Source of the DNA: Beaufortia kweichowensis | Lineage: Eukaryota > Chordata > Actinopteri > Cypriniformes > Gastromyzontidae | Assembly (NCBI GenBank): GCA_019155185.1 | Contig: CM032795.1 | Location: 21,025,795-21,089,794 of the forward strand | DNA length: 64,000 nt | Direction of reading: 5' to 3' | The notes under the pieces: model-generated | Seen by the model: only the letters and a program-made list of their open reading frames with translations | Database searches by the model: none | Told to the model about the DNA's origin: nothing | Shown here: positions 29,060 through 42,100 of the stretch, piece by piece | How the letters are laid out: each line of letters starts with the position of its first letter | Position numbering within the stretch: the first letter of the stretch is position 1 | Translations under genes and position numbers: made by a program

Positions 29060-29139
<80 letters not shown>

Positions 29140-29140
29140 T

Positions 29141-29171
<31 letters not shown>

Positions 29172-29208
29172 TTCTCTCTCTCTCTCCCTCCCTCCCTCCC
29201 TCCCTCCT
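29060..29208 (+). repeat. (CT)n / (CCCT)n microsatellite
   Basis: A second long CT array, interrupted by TTTC and GTC variants and ending in CCCT units. It is only about 1 kb from the first. Confidence 0.95.
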
Positions 29209-30299
29209 CATAAGATTCTTATTTCAGTAAGCTGATTTGAGACTGGTCCTTTGATGTCAACTTCAGGCTGTCTCTTCAGATACTGACGCCATTTAGGGGC
29301 GAGTTACGCAAGACGCGTTGACTCACAAAGCCAGCTGCAACTTCTGCCTGCTGCATACTCCATTTACTTTCCTGAAATCAGAGTAAGACATAAAAATGTA
29401 CTAGACATTAATGAATAGTGAAGCTGGTTTCAATAAAAGGAACACCTTAACCTTTTACAGATAAATTAGTATCAGTATTGAGATATAATGTTACAATGAT
29501 TTTTGACCCTGGTTTCAAGTTGAAGTTTAAAGCATCTTTAATTTTAATAAAACATATCTATACAAAATTCTTACCTTACAGACTAATTTGATTATATAAT
29601 TAAATGGATAGCACATATACTCAATATCTCACAGAGCCTTTTATGATCAGTTGTAATGTGTATCATTCTGCATTGATATCATGAATTAAGGTCATAAAGT
29701 TAGTGATGAATATCAGAATCACTCGTGGTGTCATGTGCTGAAGCATCAGTTCATTAATAGCTAGACATTCCCATGATACAGCTCTTGAAAGCAGAACAGG
29801 ACAGCAGGCAGATCTAAAGAACAGGATCTTTAAATAATGTATAACCAGCACACAGATTGGCGTCAAAAGAGCTCGTCACCTAATGGCGGAGGAATCTCTT
29901 TACAGAGCAATGCACAGAATTGTTTATAAGCTGATATCTAAAGCATTAGATCCGTTTGAAGATAATTCAATGGTTCTCAGCAGATGAGTCACAGTAGAAA
30001 TATTTATTGTTATTCTTTTATGATAGAAAAAAACAATGCTTTGAATTTACATTTAAAGCAACTAACCGTATATTTGTGCCAAATAATGATCAAACTGTAT
30101 TTTGTCATGGGTCATTTGATAATATTTTTAATACTGTATTGAATTTATCTTGCTATTAAATCATACTGTGAATTACAAAATAATCTTTTGTAAGATTATT
30201 ATTTTGCATATTATTTGACCCATACAGGTTACACTTATTTAAATGAATTTCAGTGTCTGATATTAAAGATAAAGTATCTCATCTCTTTTTTTCAAACAG

Positions 30300-31332
30300 G
30301 TTTCCTGAACATCATTCGACAGATAGTCTTTTGACTCTCGCCTCCAAGCTTTTGTAATTGGTTGAGGTAAGGTTGCATTGTCTCATGTACTTGATAAGAT
30401 TACACGCTTCACTTTTAAAGATATTTTTGTTTTGTAATTTTGCTACAATGTTGAGACTTTTGATCTTAAATCTGTGTCCTGAAGCACATGCACGTAAGGT
30501 CTGTTGTAAATGTTATTTGCTGACTGTGGCTGGATTTCACATGTAGAGGAGAACAGTTTCCTCCTAAAGCTCCTCTGTCAGTGTCCTGTGATACGCCTGC
30601 AGGTGTTTGTGTCATGCTCAGCACATTTTCCCTGCCGGATTTGAATCGATACGAAACGGAGCTGGATCCTCCTGCCGCCCTGGAAATTCTGCACACTTCG
30701 CTCTGCCAATGGGAATTAAATATCCTTACTGAGCCTGGAGGGGAATATATTGTAAGAGGAGTGTTTAGCATCAAGGTCAATGACATCTGGACATGAAGTT
30801 CTGTTCCAAAATCTAGTGCACTACATAGGGAACACAGCGATTCACTCTAAAAGATAGACAGCATAAATGCAGTATGCTCTCTTGGTTACCTTGGTTTGTC
30901 TAAATTAAATCCCATAATGCATTGCAACAAACTGATTGCAAAAAAATGGTATTTAGGGTATGCAGACATCAAGGTAGTGCACTTGGTTTTGGAAAAGAGC
31001 ACTAATGAGGACTTATATAATACTGATCTATCCAAAAGTTTTTTGTTGTGTTATTAATCACGCAGGGTATTAACACATAATACAGGCTCATTTGCATCTC
31101 TGTCCTCTCCTCACACCAGTGTAAGGTCACATGTAGTGAAGTGACAGTCTGTCTTAAATAATTACTGTAGAACAAGAACAAACATGTTTAATTACAAGCT
31201 TTTTTTACTGCAGTGTGCTTGATGATGTTCTTTTGTTTCTTTAATAATACCAGGAACAGATTTATCCTCTTGGACTTGTGTTTGGACGAGAGGCAATTCT
31301 TGTGGATGTATCCCAGAGGCAGATCACAAATT
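30300..31332 (+). other. Three phase-compatible exon-like segments, unidentified
   Basis: Segments 30300-30353, 30547-30775 and 31254-31332 are each bounded by AG and GT signals and joined give one open frame of about 120 residues. The middle one is best: it reads CDTPAGVCVMLSTFSLPDLN..., ...LCQWELNILTEPGGEYIVRG, with mixed polar/hydrophobic composition unlike repeat translation. The last has a strong donor (ATT|GTGAGT) and reads QIYPLGLVFGREAILVDVSQ. Weak points: the first donor (GTAATT) and the middle donor (GTCAAT). The middle frame also reads through its donor to a stop at 30794-30796, so it could be a terminal exon. I do not recognise the protein. It may be an unannotated gene, a decayed one, or chance. 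Confidence 0.35.
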
Positions 31333-31595
31333 GTGAGTATCAATCTGGCCACACCAAGATCTTTATTGTCATGTTGTATATACATTAAATGTTCTTGAAT
31401 AATTGTATTAAGAAATACATAAAACGGTTACTTTAAGGTTAAGGTTACTTTAAGGTTAGGGTTAAGATAAAGGGATAAGGTTATTAATAATATGTTCTTA
31501 TCCTAACAAGTCTAACTTGGATAAAAGTTATTTGCTATCATTTGTAATTATAAAATATACCGTGCTACCCTGGTATTAATAGAAAAAGTATGCTA

Positions 31596-31812
31596 ATGGA
31601 TGTAATGGTTGAAATGGGAATTGTATTGGTTTTAATGGAAGCTATAAAGGTCTCTACTGGTAATGTGTTGAGTTCTGTTGGATGGATGTTATCTGGTGAA
31701 TGGAAACTAATAGAATATCATGAAATCTTACTGGAATATAACCTGAAACACACCATTTAAAGGAATTTAGACCTGGTTTTAATGGTAAACAGATGATGGT
31801 TCATAATGATAA
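31596..31812 (+). repeat. Interspersed repeat, family A, copy 2
   Basis: Matches the reverse complement of 1118-1352 over its whole length, with indels. Shared words include GGTTTTAATGGAA, GGTCTCTACTGGTAATGTGT, TACTGGAATA and GGTTTTAATGGTAAACAG. Confidence 0.6.
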
Positions 31813-32059
31813 GCCTTCGAGTTTGTTTTTAGCAGGGATTTATACACAAATGTACTTCAAACAATATCGTAGCGTCATCAGCTTTGTAAACCTTCAAGAA
31901 ACAGTAGTAATGCCTCATGAAAACCATGGTTTTATAACCAGTAACCATAAATCAACCATGGTTCATTTTCACATAGATAATCACGTCAGAGCAGTCACAG
32001 AAAGTAGTTTCACACGTTTAAAGTGAATACCACCGACAAAGTCATTTACATCAAAGTTG

Positions 32060-32321
32060 GGCCCGTGTGCCCCGCCCCTTTAGACGCATCTTGTCGCGTC
32101 GGGCCCGCCCCCTTCGAGCGCGCATAGACGCATTGGAAACGCCGGGTGCTGAGGAGAGAGGCGCGCTTATAGTAACGCCACAGATGCTCAGATGAGGCGT
32201 GGAAGACGACACGATTCACACATCAGTCGGATTACTACAGCAGTTTCACCTCAAAATGCGACTCTCGGCACGTTATAAATCTTAACTGCGTTAACGCGAT
32301 GGATATTAATGGATTAAAACG
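32060..32321 (+). promoter_or_regulatory. ajm1 CpG-rich promoter and first exon
   Basis: The strongest CpG patch between rabl6 and the ajm1 coding exon (GGGCCCGCCCCCTTCGAGCG near 32100). It leads into an exon with a consensus donor (AACG|GTAAGAGC) after 32321. A small frame starting at 32299 would be cut by this splice and closes in the next 5'-UTR exon, so it is a potential upstream reading frame. Assignment to ajm1 rests on strand, order and the absence of another gene. Confidence 0.55.
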
Positions 32322-35300
32322 GTAAGAGCATCGTCCGATCCTTCCGTGCATCAGATGAGCTCGGCTTTTCTGACATTGACATTGAAAACGTGCGCATTGA
32401 CATTTGATTTGCGCTAGAAATAGTGCGATTCTGTATGTTGAGACTCGTTAACATATGCGTTGCTTATATACGACAATGCAAAACCATTGGCTAATCTAAA
32501 TCTATCCCGTTAGTATTATTATTAAGTGTCAAATTGTTCAACCAGCATCTGCACAAACAGTAATTTCGTGCATGCAACTTATTGCATGCAACAGACACTC
32601 TTTAGTGTATTTTTCATACGTGAGGATGACGTTATTATTATTATTATTGGCGTTATGTAATACAACCGTGGCCTTTTCGACGTCAAGTGATGCATGGGGA
32701 GGGATGGGGACATCCTACTAGCGAAAGTGAACTAACCTCTAATGATGCGTGATGAAATGGTCTACTTGTGTCACGTGGTGTGGGATGCTCTGGGGCTATA
32801 CGTCATCCTGAGACTGTAGATGTGCATGCTGGAAATGCAGTGTGCACCAGAGCAGCTTTGCATGAAGGCAAAACCGTGCAGGTTATCTTGTTAAAGAAAC
32901 ACTTTAGCAAAAAGAAAGAGATGTCTGTCAGCCCTTATGTTGTTTCCAACCTGCGTTTCCTTCTATTAAACACAAAAAGTGCAATCTCTGAAATAATTTC
33001 CATAATTCATAGTTGACAAGTAATGATTTGAGTTAAGCTCTTTGCAATATCTTTGTGTGATGATAATCAGACTATATTAAAGTTGTTTTTCTTGCAGAAT
33101 GTTGTAATTTTATTACAACCTGGATTAACATGCAAATCATTAATGCAACAATGCAAAATTGTGAAAAGTGAGATGAAATTGGAGATTTATTTAAGATTTG
33201 TGTGAAAAATGTGTGAAGAATATTTGAAAGCTGTAGTTGATGAAAAGGTCTGAATTTCTCACAAAGCTTTAGGAGACTTTGCATGAGCTTTATGGAATAT
33301 TTATGGAGTTTTACAGTTTAATTTACATTTATTCATTACACTTTTAACCAAAGCGATTTAAATTAAATAGTCATTTATTTTTGGAGTTTGGTGGAAGAAT
33401 TTCTGCATGATGTTGCAGTTTTTATCATGATGGTAAATTTATAAAGGAGAACATTTTTATTCTTAACTGTTCCTTTATTTACAGTTGTGAGTCAGTGTAA
33501 CATTGACATTGATAAGTGTTCACAGGAAACACTGTTGCCTCTGGTCTCAATGCAATCTCATTTCCAGCAGTCAGGATTACATTAAATACATCACTTCCTC
33601 GTGCATGTGCACAGACTGTCTTTACTGTACTCTACACTCCCAGATGACTCGCATGTTTCTGTTTTTACTCCACAAGCATCCGCTGCATACTGAGTTTCTG
33701 CTGTTTTAAAAGAAACTGAGATAGGAAAATGTTTAATGAACACTTTCATCTTACTCCAGAAAGTGTTTATTGCTTATTGCATTTTGAACATTTGCATCAA
33801 CATCATGCACGAGCCTAAAGTGTCCAAGTCATGTGAAAATCCATGAACATCTCTCACTGAGGTCATTGTTTTCTTTCTGCAGATTATTTTTAGCTTGTTT
33901 TGTTGTTCGGTCCTCACAGACTCAGATATGAAAAGCTCTGGCCGTTGTTGATATGGGTCAATGAGCTTTTACAAAAGCCTGATTCACTCACAAGCGTTTA
34001 CTTGAAGAGCCTCTTTCATACTCCTGCATGTTTTTGCAGGCCTGTAGTTGCAAGCGGTTTGTGGTTTGTTCGATGATGCTTATGGAGTTTGGATTTTCAA
34101 GTGTATGGAGTGATTGTTTTATATTAATATAGTTTGCAGATAGATTACATTGCCTTGTGGTTGTAGAACAGACAGAAAATCTCATGAATAAATGTGCATG
34201 TCATGCTTTACACTAAAAGTCCTGCAGATTAAAAAGATGGATTAAATAATGTAACATAAAATTCCAGATAAAGGTCTTTGAGGTAAATGTTATGTATTTC
34301 ATAAGATTACTTTTCTGTGCATTGTGCAGAAATTGTAAGTTTGACCACCCTTGTGTATGAGTTTTACAAACGGTAGAGGACAAAACATATCTTGAATAAA
34401 GAAAATGAGGTTTGTTTTGTGGCCATTATAATTTTTGTATTTTACATTTATTCATTTAGCGGTCGCTTTTATCCACTTACAAAAAAGAAAGCATTTAACA
34501 TTTTGCCAGCAAGCTAACAATAATTACAATATACAAAACTATGTTTACATGTAGGACTAGTGTTGAAACTATTTACTGTTTTAATTAAACAAACTTTTCA
34601 TCCAAATTCTTATTGTAATGCAAAATCCTTTGCTGTTTTGGTAATACAGTAATTCAAATCTTACAGTCTGAAGACAAGGATTTTTCACTAAATTAAGTTT
34701 CTTTATTCCTTCATTTTTCAGTGTTTGTCATGAAAATAATCTTGTGATGCAAAACCGTGTGATGGTTTTCTTAGAGCAAAACAAAATGTCTTTTTCCTTG
34801 TGGTGCTGAAATATGACCTGGATGTTTTAGTGAGACTCTTGTGGTTTATAGATCCAATTCAGGCTCCTAATCTGGATATTTCTGCATGAGTTGTTGTGTG
34901 AAGTCATTTCTGCATGCTGTAGATTAGAGCCCTGATCTCCCTGAAGCTCATCCTCAGGGCTGTTTGTGGCCTCATTCTCATTTTATGAGACAAACTCCTG
35001 TCATGTTGTCAAGTGAGAATGTATTACGGAAATTACCCTTATGGGGGTCACAGATTGACTGACAGGTCAGATGTTGGCTTAAGACAAGGTCATCAAGGGG
35101 AAAGTGTGCTGTCGCTGGTGAGGGAATCTGATGATGGTGGAAGTTTCAGGAGCAGCCGCAGGGAATCAGCAGATAGTGATGGAGAAAGCTACAGTAGATG
35201 TTGTCACATAATGTCAGTGAGTTTGTCAGATGAATACAGTGTAATTTATGAATTCACCAACGTATCACTTGCCAACATTTATCAGTTGATTTTTAATCAT

Positions 35301-38089
35301 TTTAAAACCTTCAGTATATAAGATACATCATGAAAAAGGCTCATAGCAAACACATACTAGCTGAAGATGAAAATTATACTCGATATAAAGCAACTGCACT
35401 GAAATGATTAAAAACAAATTTATTCAATTAAATATTAAATAAAATAAATATTATGTTTTATTAAAAAGATATTGTTAATAGTGCACGATACTGAGAAAAT
35501 ATTTAAAAGCTGAAAAGTACATAATCAACATACATGTTTTGTGTTATTTCTTTAAATAGAAAGTTCTGAAAATGAATAGCCATGTTGTACATAAAAACAA
35601 ACTGGACAGTGTTATTGCACATCATTGCCATATGCATATTTGTAATATTTTGATCATTTGGATAATATTGTGCAGCCCTAGTTATTAAGAATAATTATTT
35701 GATCACAAAAATAACCTAAAGGTTGGTGTTTTTATCATACTTTGTGCCTCTCTCATAATGTCTGCCTGCTGGATTTTAAATAAATCCAAATTACGTTCAA
35801 TTAAAAAAATGATTTAATGATGCAGTAATGAAAAAGCAAGTATACCATATGCATGTGCTTTTGAATTTGCTGATATGATGAAAATTTTATTTTAATGATA
35901 AAACTTGAAATAAGTGACATATTGGAATTGCTAAACAGTTGTTTGTTCAAATTTGTATTGGCCAGAATATCCTATAGATATATAACTTGTTGAATGTAAA
36001 CTTTAGAAGACACACTTGTTTGTCCATTTGTCTGTGTAAAGAGGTCTGTCAAAGTTCAGATCAGTTTATCATACATGGGTAATGATGTGATTTAGGGTGT
36101 TAGTAGATGAATCTGAACCGATGGTCCATCACTAGATGTCACAGGATCTGTTCATTTAGATGCTGACAGTCTTCTCCTGCAGTTCTTGAATCAGATGGGG
36201 ATTGAAAGCACCAGGGCCTCGTAATGTCTCATAATCTCTCTCTGTTCCCACACGGTCTGTGCTGCTGTCAGTCGTCTTGATGTTTTGTACATCTTTCAGT
36301 TCTGTCTGAGCTCCAGGGATCTGCTCTTTTACACATTCAGACTGCTGGATTGGAGGTTTTTGTTGAAAGCTTTCACAAGACGCTCATTGTCCTCGTATCA
36401 AATGAGCTCATTATGCAGAATTAGCACTAGATGTGCACTGTGCGCTTGATTCACATTGACAGGCATCACACCGGAGTAAAGGTTTTATTCAAGACTGCAG
36501 GTTTTCACTGAGTTGTGTTATGAGATCAGGATGACGATGATAAAACACGTCGTATTAAAAGCACTCAGTCAATCATTCTGTATGTTAGAAAGATCTAGTT
36601 TTTTAGAATCAGGATTTGGATTTGGAATCACAGCTTTGTTGGGAAATTGTCCTGGTTGTTATTTTCTTTCAAACTATTGAATTTAAAACACGATTATCTT
36701 TAATACAAAGTTATTAGTGGGATTCATTGTTCTGTTAATAAAGTTCTCAGTAAAACTCAGCAAGACCTCCAAAATATCAAAAGAAAATTGCTGATACATA
36801 AATATAATACTTTAGTTGGAAGTGAAATAGATGTATGTTGTGTTGTCTTGTATTGTGTACACAGAGCTCTTATACGAGATGAATGTGCTAGTAAAGAGTT
36901 TCATTTGTTTAATAATTAACATCCATCTGTAGTGTTGGGTTAAAAGGGTCAGATGACGTCACAGTATTCATGTTCATACAGTGATCAGGTCACAGGAGAC
37001 CGGCGTTCACCTTTACATCCGCTGGAGATGATTTTCACTGACATGCTAAACTAAAGAAGACAACGCTTTAATTGAAGTGTAAAAACCGACCTAAGTTAGT
37101 TTGAAATGAAAATCCACATTGAAGTAAATTGCAGTATTTGAGTGTTTGTTTTATATCCAAAGTCTCTACTTGATTATTTGACATATAAAGCAAAAAGTTG
37201 CAATGATGCAAGAGTTCAGATTTTTAAAAGTAAGTGTCTTAACAATCTCATTGCAGATGATAATGCAGTTTTTTTGCATGTGTAAAATGATGAAATATTT
37301 AGTTCTTGTTGGAACTTTATCTTTTGGTTTGCTGAAAGTTTATCATAGCCGTATATATATATATATATATTGTAACTCATGTAATTGTATTACATGACAT
37401 GTAATTTGGGCATGGAAATATTTCTTGTCATGGCTTTGTTATTTCTTTCCTGGACCTTTACAGAATGTGCCATAACTTTCAGAGGAAAGCCCATCATCAT
37501 TTTTTAAAGCAAAAGGTTTTTATTTTTGCTATGAATATTTGATAATTATATTAATTTATTTTAAAGTCAGAGTTTATGTTAGAAGTCTATACGCTTTTTT
37601 TCTATAAGCTTTTTGGGTAATTTAATGCTTTGTATGTCATCATAGCTCATGTTCACATTATCCAATGATATTTCTTTTGTATGCATTTTACCTCGATTAG
37701 ATGGTTAGGCTGCTTGTCAGTACATATTGCGAATAGTAAACATTTTTCACGTTGATGAATTGTCCTTCAGACATTGTGTTGTGTTGGTAGAAAGCAGGTG
37801 TTGTGTGTACATGATTGTAAAGCGATGTGAAAATGAGCCAGACGATGCTAACAGAGTAAAAAGTGTCTGGAGACAGTCATGCTTGTAGAGATTTCAAGTC
37901 CTGTTTACATAACGACTCTTGCAGATGTAGATAATGTGTAGGTGTCTTGAATACTGTTCTCACAAGGAAATAAATGTGTTGTTTTTACAAAGTTGAACTA
38001 AATTATAGAGTTTGTATTCATTAATGATGTCAGTTTTGTTTAATGTAGTCAAATTGCTTAAATAACTGTTTATATAATTTCATTTACAG
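32322..38089 (+). other. Long 5'-UTR intron of ajm1
   Basis: AT-rich, with no family-recognisable protein other than the orphan segment at 35019-35216. It contains a short TA run near 37350 and several degenerate repeat fragments (for example 32900-33020 and 34440-34500). Confidence 0.5.
35019..35216 (+). other. Orphan open segment with strong donor in the ajm1 5' intron
   Basis: Starts at an ATG and reads 66 codons (MYYGNYPYGGHRLTDRSDVG..., ...SSRRESADSDGES...) to a consensus donor (TCA|GTGAGTTTG). Its Ser/Arg/Asp/Gly composition resembles a disordered cytoplasmic tail rather than random AT-rich DNA. It cannot be spliced in frame onto the ajm1 coding exon: phase 0 meets TAA at 39076-39078 or TGA in the 38090 exon. 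It could be an alternative first exon of another transcript, an upstream frame, or a relic. Product not recognised. Confidence 0.4.
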
Positions 38090-38143
38090 CACCTGCTTTG
38101 AGGAGAACTGGTGAGAGCCAATGAAGATTTTATTTGCCAACAG
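38090..38143 (+). other. ajm1 5'-UTR exon with upstream reading frame
   Basis: Acceptor TTTACAG at 38083-38089 and donor CAG|GTGAGT after 38143; a second possible donor (CTG|GTGAGA) follows 38110. An ATG at 38121 spliced to the coding exon (39064) gives a 10-codon upstream frame ending at 39073, before the main ATG. Confidence 0.55.
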
Positions 38144-38257
38144 GTGAGTACCAGAAGATTTACATACATTCAGTATCTTTCCATTCTTATAATAAAAGAC
38201 ACAACTGCAGAAATATGTTTTAATTTGAAACATTTAAATGTGAAAGTGTACTCTCTT

Positions 38258-38435
38258 TTATCATTTATTCACCCTCATGTCATTTCAAACCTGTATGACT
38301 TTCTTCTTCTGCAGAACACAAAAGAAGATATTCTGAAGAATGTTGATAATCAAACTACATTGACTTCCATTGTATGAACACAAAACCACTGAGACATTTC
38401 TCAAAATATTCTTTTGTGTAACACAGAAGAAAAAG
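38258..38435. mobile_element. Truncated cyprinid-type MITE
   Basis: Begins TTTATTCACCCTCATGTCAT, a very common interspersed sequence in carp-like fishes from memory, and includes TTCTTCTGCAGAACACAAAA. The right side carries the inverted counterpart AATATTCTTTTGTGTAACAC, but the outer right terminus is missing. Non-coding. Confidence 0.65.
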
Positions 38436-39117
38436 TTTTTATGTTTTTGATTTAGTCCCTTATTTTTTCAAACACGTCACTCTCATTGAACTTTATTTAT
38501 TGACAAGTCTTCTATAATAAGCCTTCAAAAAGCCTAATTTAGACTCAAACGTTATTTCTGTCTTGCCTTCAACTAAAAGTTTTTTGTCAAGCATAAGAAA
38601 AAAAAAAAGACTTGAAAGCTAGAAGGAGAGATTTCTGTGTCAGGGATTTAGTGGAATGTGGTCGAGCACTTCCTCTCTATGTGCTTTAATGATCATATGA
38701 TAATGTTGCCATGGGAAACAGCATCCAGTAGCAACCGCTTCCAGTTTACATGCATCGTTATATCATATACTGCTATACAACCGCAGATAAGCAGAATTGG
38801 CTTTTTGACACATAATTAAGCACATTACAGAAATTTTGTTTGATAGTTTTCTTATGAAACATTTAAAAAAACATTAAGACTATATAATGCAAAATATCAT
38901 TATATGTTGTTTACAATATTAATGCAATATTATATTTTAAATAACAACAATAATAATCAATATTGTTTATTATAAATACACATTATCAGTACAGTACAGT
39001 TTAGTATTGTTTTCATCTACTGTTATAAAACTAATCACGTTTTATTTTCTTCTTTTCTTGCAGGGGATGTTAAGCTAAAAAGACTTTAATGGGGAAAATC
39101 AGAAGAGTCCCATTAAG

Positions 39118-42100
39118 ATGACACGCACAGATCCACCTGACATACTCGGATCAGCTGTGTATCAAGATGTCAAAGTGAATTCCCTCTCGACCCACTCCAA
39201 ACCCCATCATCCCTCAAAACGATGTGATTCTCCATCTATCAGCAAACTGGAGGACACTCGAAAAAGCAAAAAGAGGCACTGCCGTAGCTTTGACGCCAAG
39301 TCTGTGGACAAACTCAGACATCATACAATAGCAATGGAGTACCCATACAGAAGGGCTGAAAGGTACGCCGCCAATCCAGAGGTTGCCTGGAATGCCTTAG
39401 GTCGCCAACACGTGCACCGCTTCTCCTCTCCAGACCTGTTCAACTATCGTCTCGCCTCTCAGCCACTGCCCGCTGACATGCCTGCTGAAGTTGTTGTGAC
39501 AGACATAAAGAGGAGGACCAGATCGAAAAGTGCCTCACGAGTTCAGACCAACCTCACCCCGGTATCGTTCGATGCTTCCCCACCGGTGGCGAGGAGGGGC
39601 CGGGATGCTCAAAGAGCGCACAGAAACACTTCAGTCAGTTTAGAGGTTTCCCCGAGAAGAGAGTCTTCGCACGCCACTACACGAGCACTTACGAGTGAAG
39701 TACACCCCATTAAACTTCAGCCACAGAGAACCGATACGAGCAGGTACTCCCCCGTGTACACGCCTGAAGGATTTGATGAAGGAAGGCCAGAAAAACCCGC
39801 TACGAGTCCTCACGTTCGCTGTCGGGTGGACATAAAACCAGATGAATCTGGCGTGCAGCATGGTGGTCGCAAACCAGCAACTCCCCAAGCGGACATACCC
39901 TGGCAGAAATATCCTAGCAGCAGCAGTCGAAGTCTGACGGTACCCCGTCATTTCTCCACTTCTAGGACTTCAACACCCACTGAATCTCTCGCAGGAGACT
40001 ACAGGCAGGCGTACCAGTATTCCCAAAGTATGCCAAATAGTTACATGCAGCCTATGGAGATTCCTTTACAAAAGGTCTCGCCGAGAGAGCAGAGGGAACA
40101 CTACGGACGGGAACGGAGAGCTCATTCAAGCCCCAACGTGCCAACGAAATTCTTCTATGCAGAGGATTTGGCCAAGTATGGATCTTCAGCTCCAACAAGG
40201 ACTTATTATCAAGATGACCGATACAGCATTCCTAGCCAAGCCTACTCACCTAAAGTCCAGTATGTGCAAGATCCAAGAACTCACATCGTTCATACTGTAT
40301 CTGCCAGGCCATATTTCACAGAAGTTGACCACTACCATTACCCCGCACAACACGTGTACCCTAAATCCTACGCTGCAAGTGAACCAGGGGCATATATAAT
40401 CCAGACACCCCCAGCCAGGACTTTCTATGGGGATGACCCAAGGACATATCAGATACAAACAGCCCCACCTCGCATTTTCTACATGGGTGACCCCTACACA
40501 ATGGAGCATCATTATCCGGCAAGGGCATATTACACGGAGGGCAGACGACGCGCCCGTGTGGTTCAACCACAGTCGGATGACTGGTATGGCTCAGACGTGT
40601 CTGGCTACTCAAGCCATTACCCCTCCTCGTACGTATCACAGGTCACTCCCACAAGAGTTCGACAAGAGCCAAAGCAAGCAACCTGGTATGCCAACCCGTG
40701 CATGGAGCCTGAAAGAACCGTAAGTGACCCGAGACCATACTCAAGATCTTGGGATAACATCCTCGATAGCCAGGTTGAGAGGGAACAGCCAGTGGCACGA
40801 GGAAAGAGCGATGAGAATATTCTTTGTCAGGGAATCCAAACTTCATCTGAAAGACCAAAACCTGTGGTGGTGAATCTCTCGAGCTCCCCGAGGCGTTACG
40901 CTGCACTGTCTTTATCTGAAAACTCTTTGATTGACAAAAGCCCAACGGAGGCCAAAGGCTCTTCAAGCAAACTGTGGTTCGTCACCCCTGAAATCACCAT
41001 CACAGATAATGATATTAAACCAAGTAATCTTAGCAAATCAGAAGCACGCTCTGCCAGTTGGGATGTGCTGGATTCCAAAGGCGCCTCAAATCAAGCAGCC
41101 TCTCAACGTGAAATGAAATCCCACCCTGTGGAATCTACCAAAGACAAGGTGCAAAGTAGCACATCCCTACAGCAAAGTTTAGAGCAGCTCGATGAGCTTC
41201 TCGCTGACCTTGTCATGGATTACAAACCTCCTGCTAGAAAGCCCAGTGAAGATTTGCTTGATCAGCTTAAGAAACTCATTGATGAAGAAGAGGCGGTATC
41301 ATCTGCAAGAAAGGATTCAATGACAGGTTCTGAAGGTGGCATTGACAAACAACCTACTTCTATAAAAATAGATCCAGATACCCTGCGAGACATGGATGGG
41401 AGTTGTGATGGGCTCAGAAGCACAGAGGAGTGCTCACCTGATCAAAGCCCAGATGAGGACGACACAATGATGTGCTCAAACAATAAATGCGGTCGGACGG
41501 AGACGTTGTTTAATGCCTGTCTCTACTTTAAGTCCTGTCACAGCTGCTATACCTACTACTGCTCACGCAACTGTCGCCGTGAAGACTGGGATGTGCACAA
41601 GGAAAGCTGCCTCTACGGGCGGATGGGTAGCGTGTGTCGCCACGTAATCAAGCACTGCAGAGAAACAGCAGAGGTTCACAAAGCTTTCTCTCGTATAGCC
41701 AAAGTGGGATACCTGTCTCGAGGACGGGGCGTTCTGTTCTTAGGGTTTCCAAATCCAGGGTCATCCACAAATTTTCTTCAGTTTGGACTGGAAAGCCTTC
41801 TCATGTCTCCAACATACTTGTCTCTTCGTGAGCTGGAGAGCTTTAGGGATAACCTGGGGGATTATTGCAAGGAGCTTCAAGAGGCCGGTAAGGAATATGA
41901 TCCCAATGAATGTTTTCTCTTGAATGTATCCATCGCTGTTGGCGATCAACTGCCTGATGGACCATCGCCAAGGGTCCAAGCCCCAACCGTCAGGAAATTT
42001 GCCAAGGTAGCTTTAGCCTCATACAGCCCAGAGAAGAAGGTCCATCGGAAGGAAAGCGACATGGAGACGTTGATCCTCACTCCACCACCTGGTATGGCTG

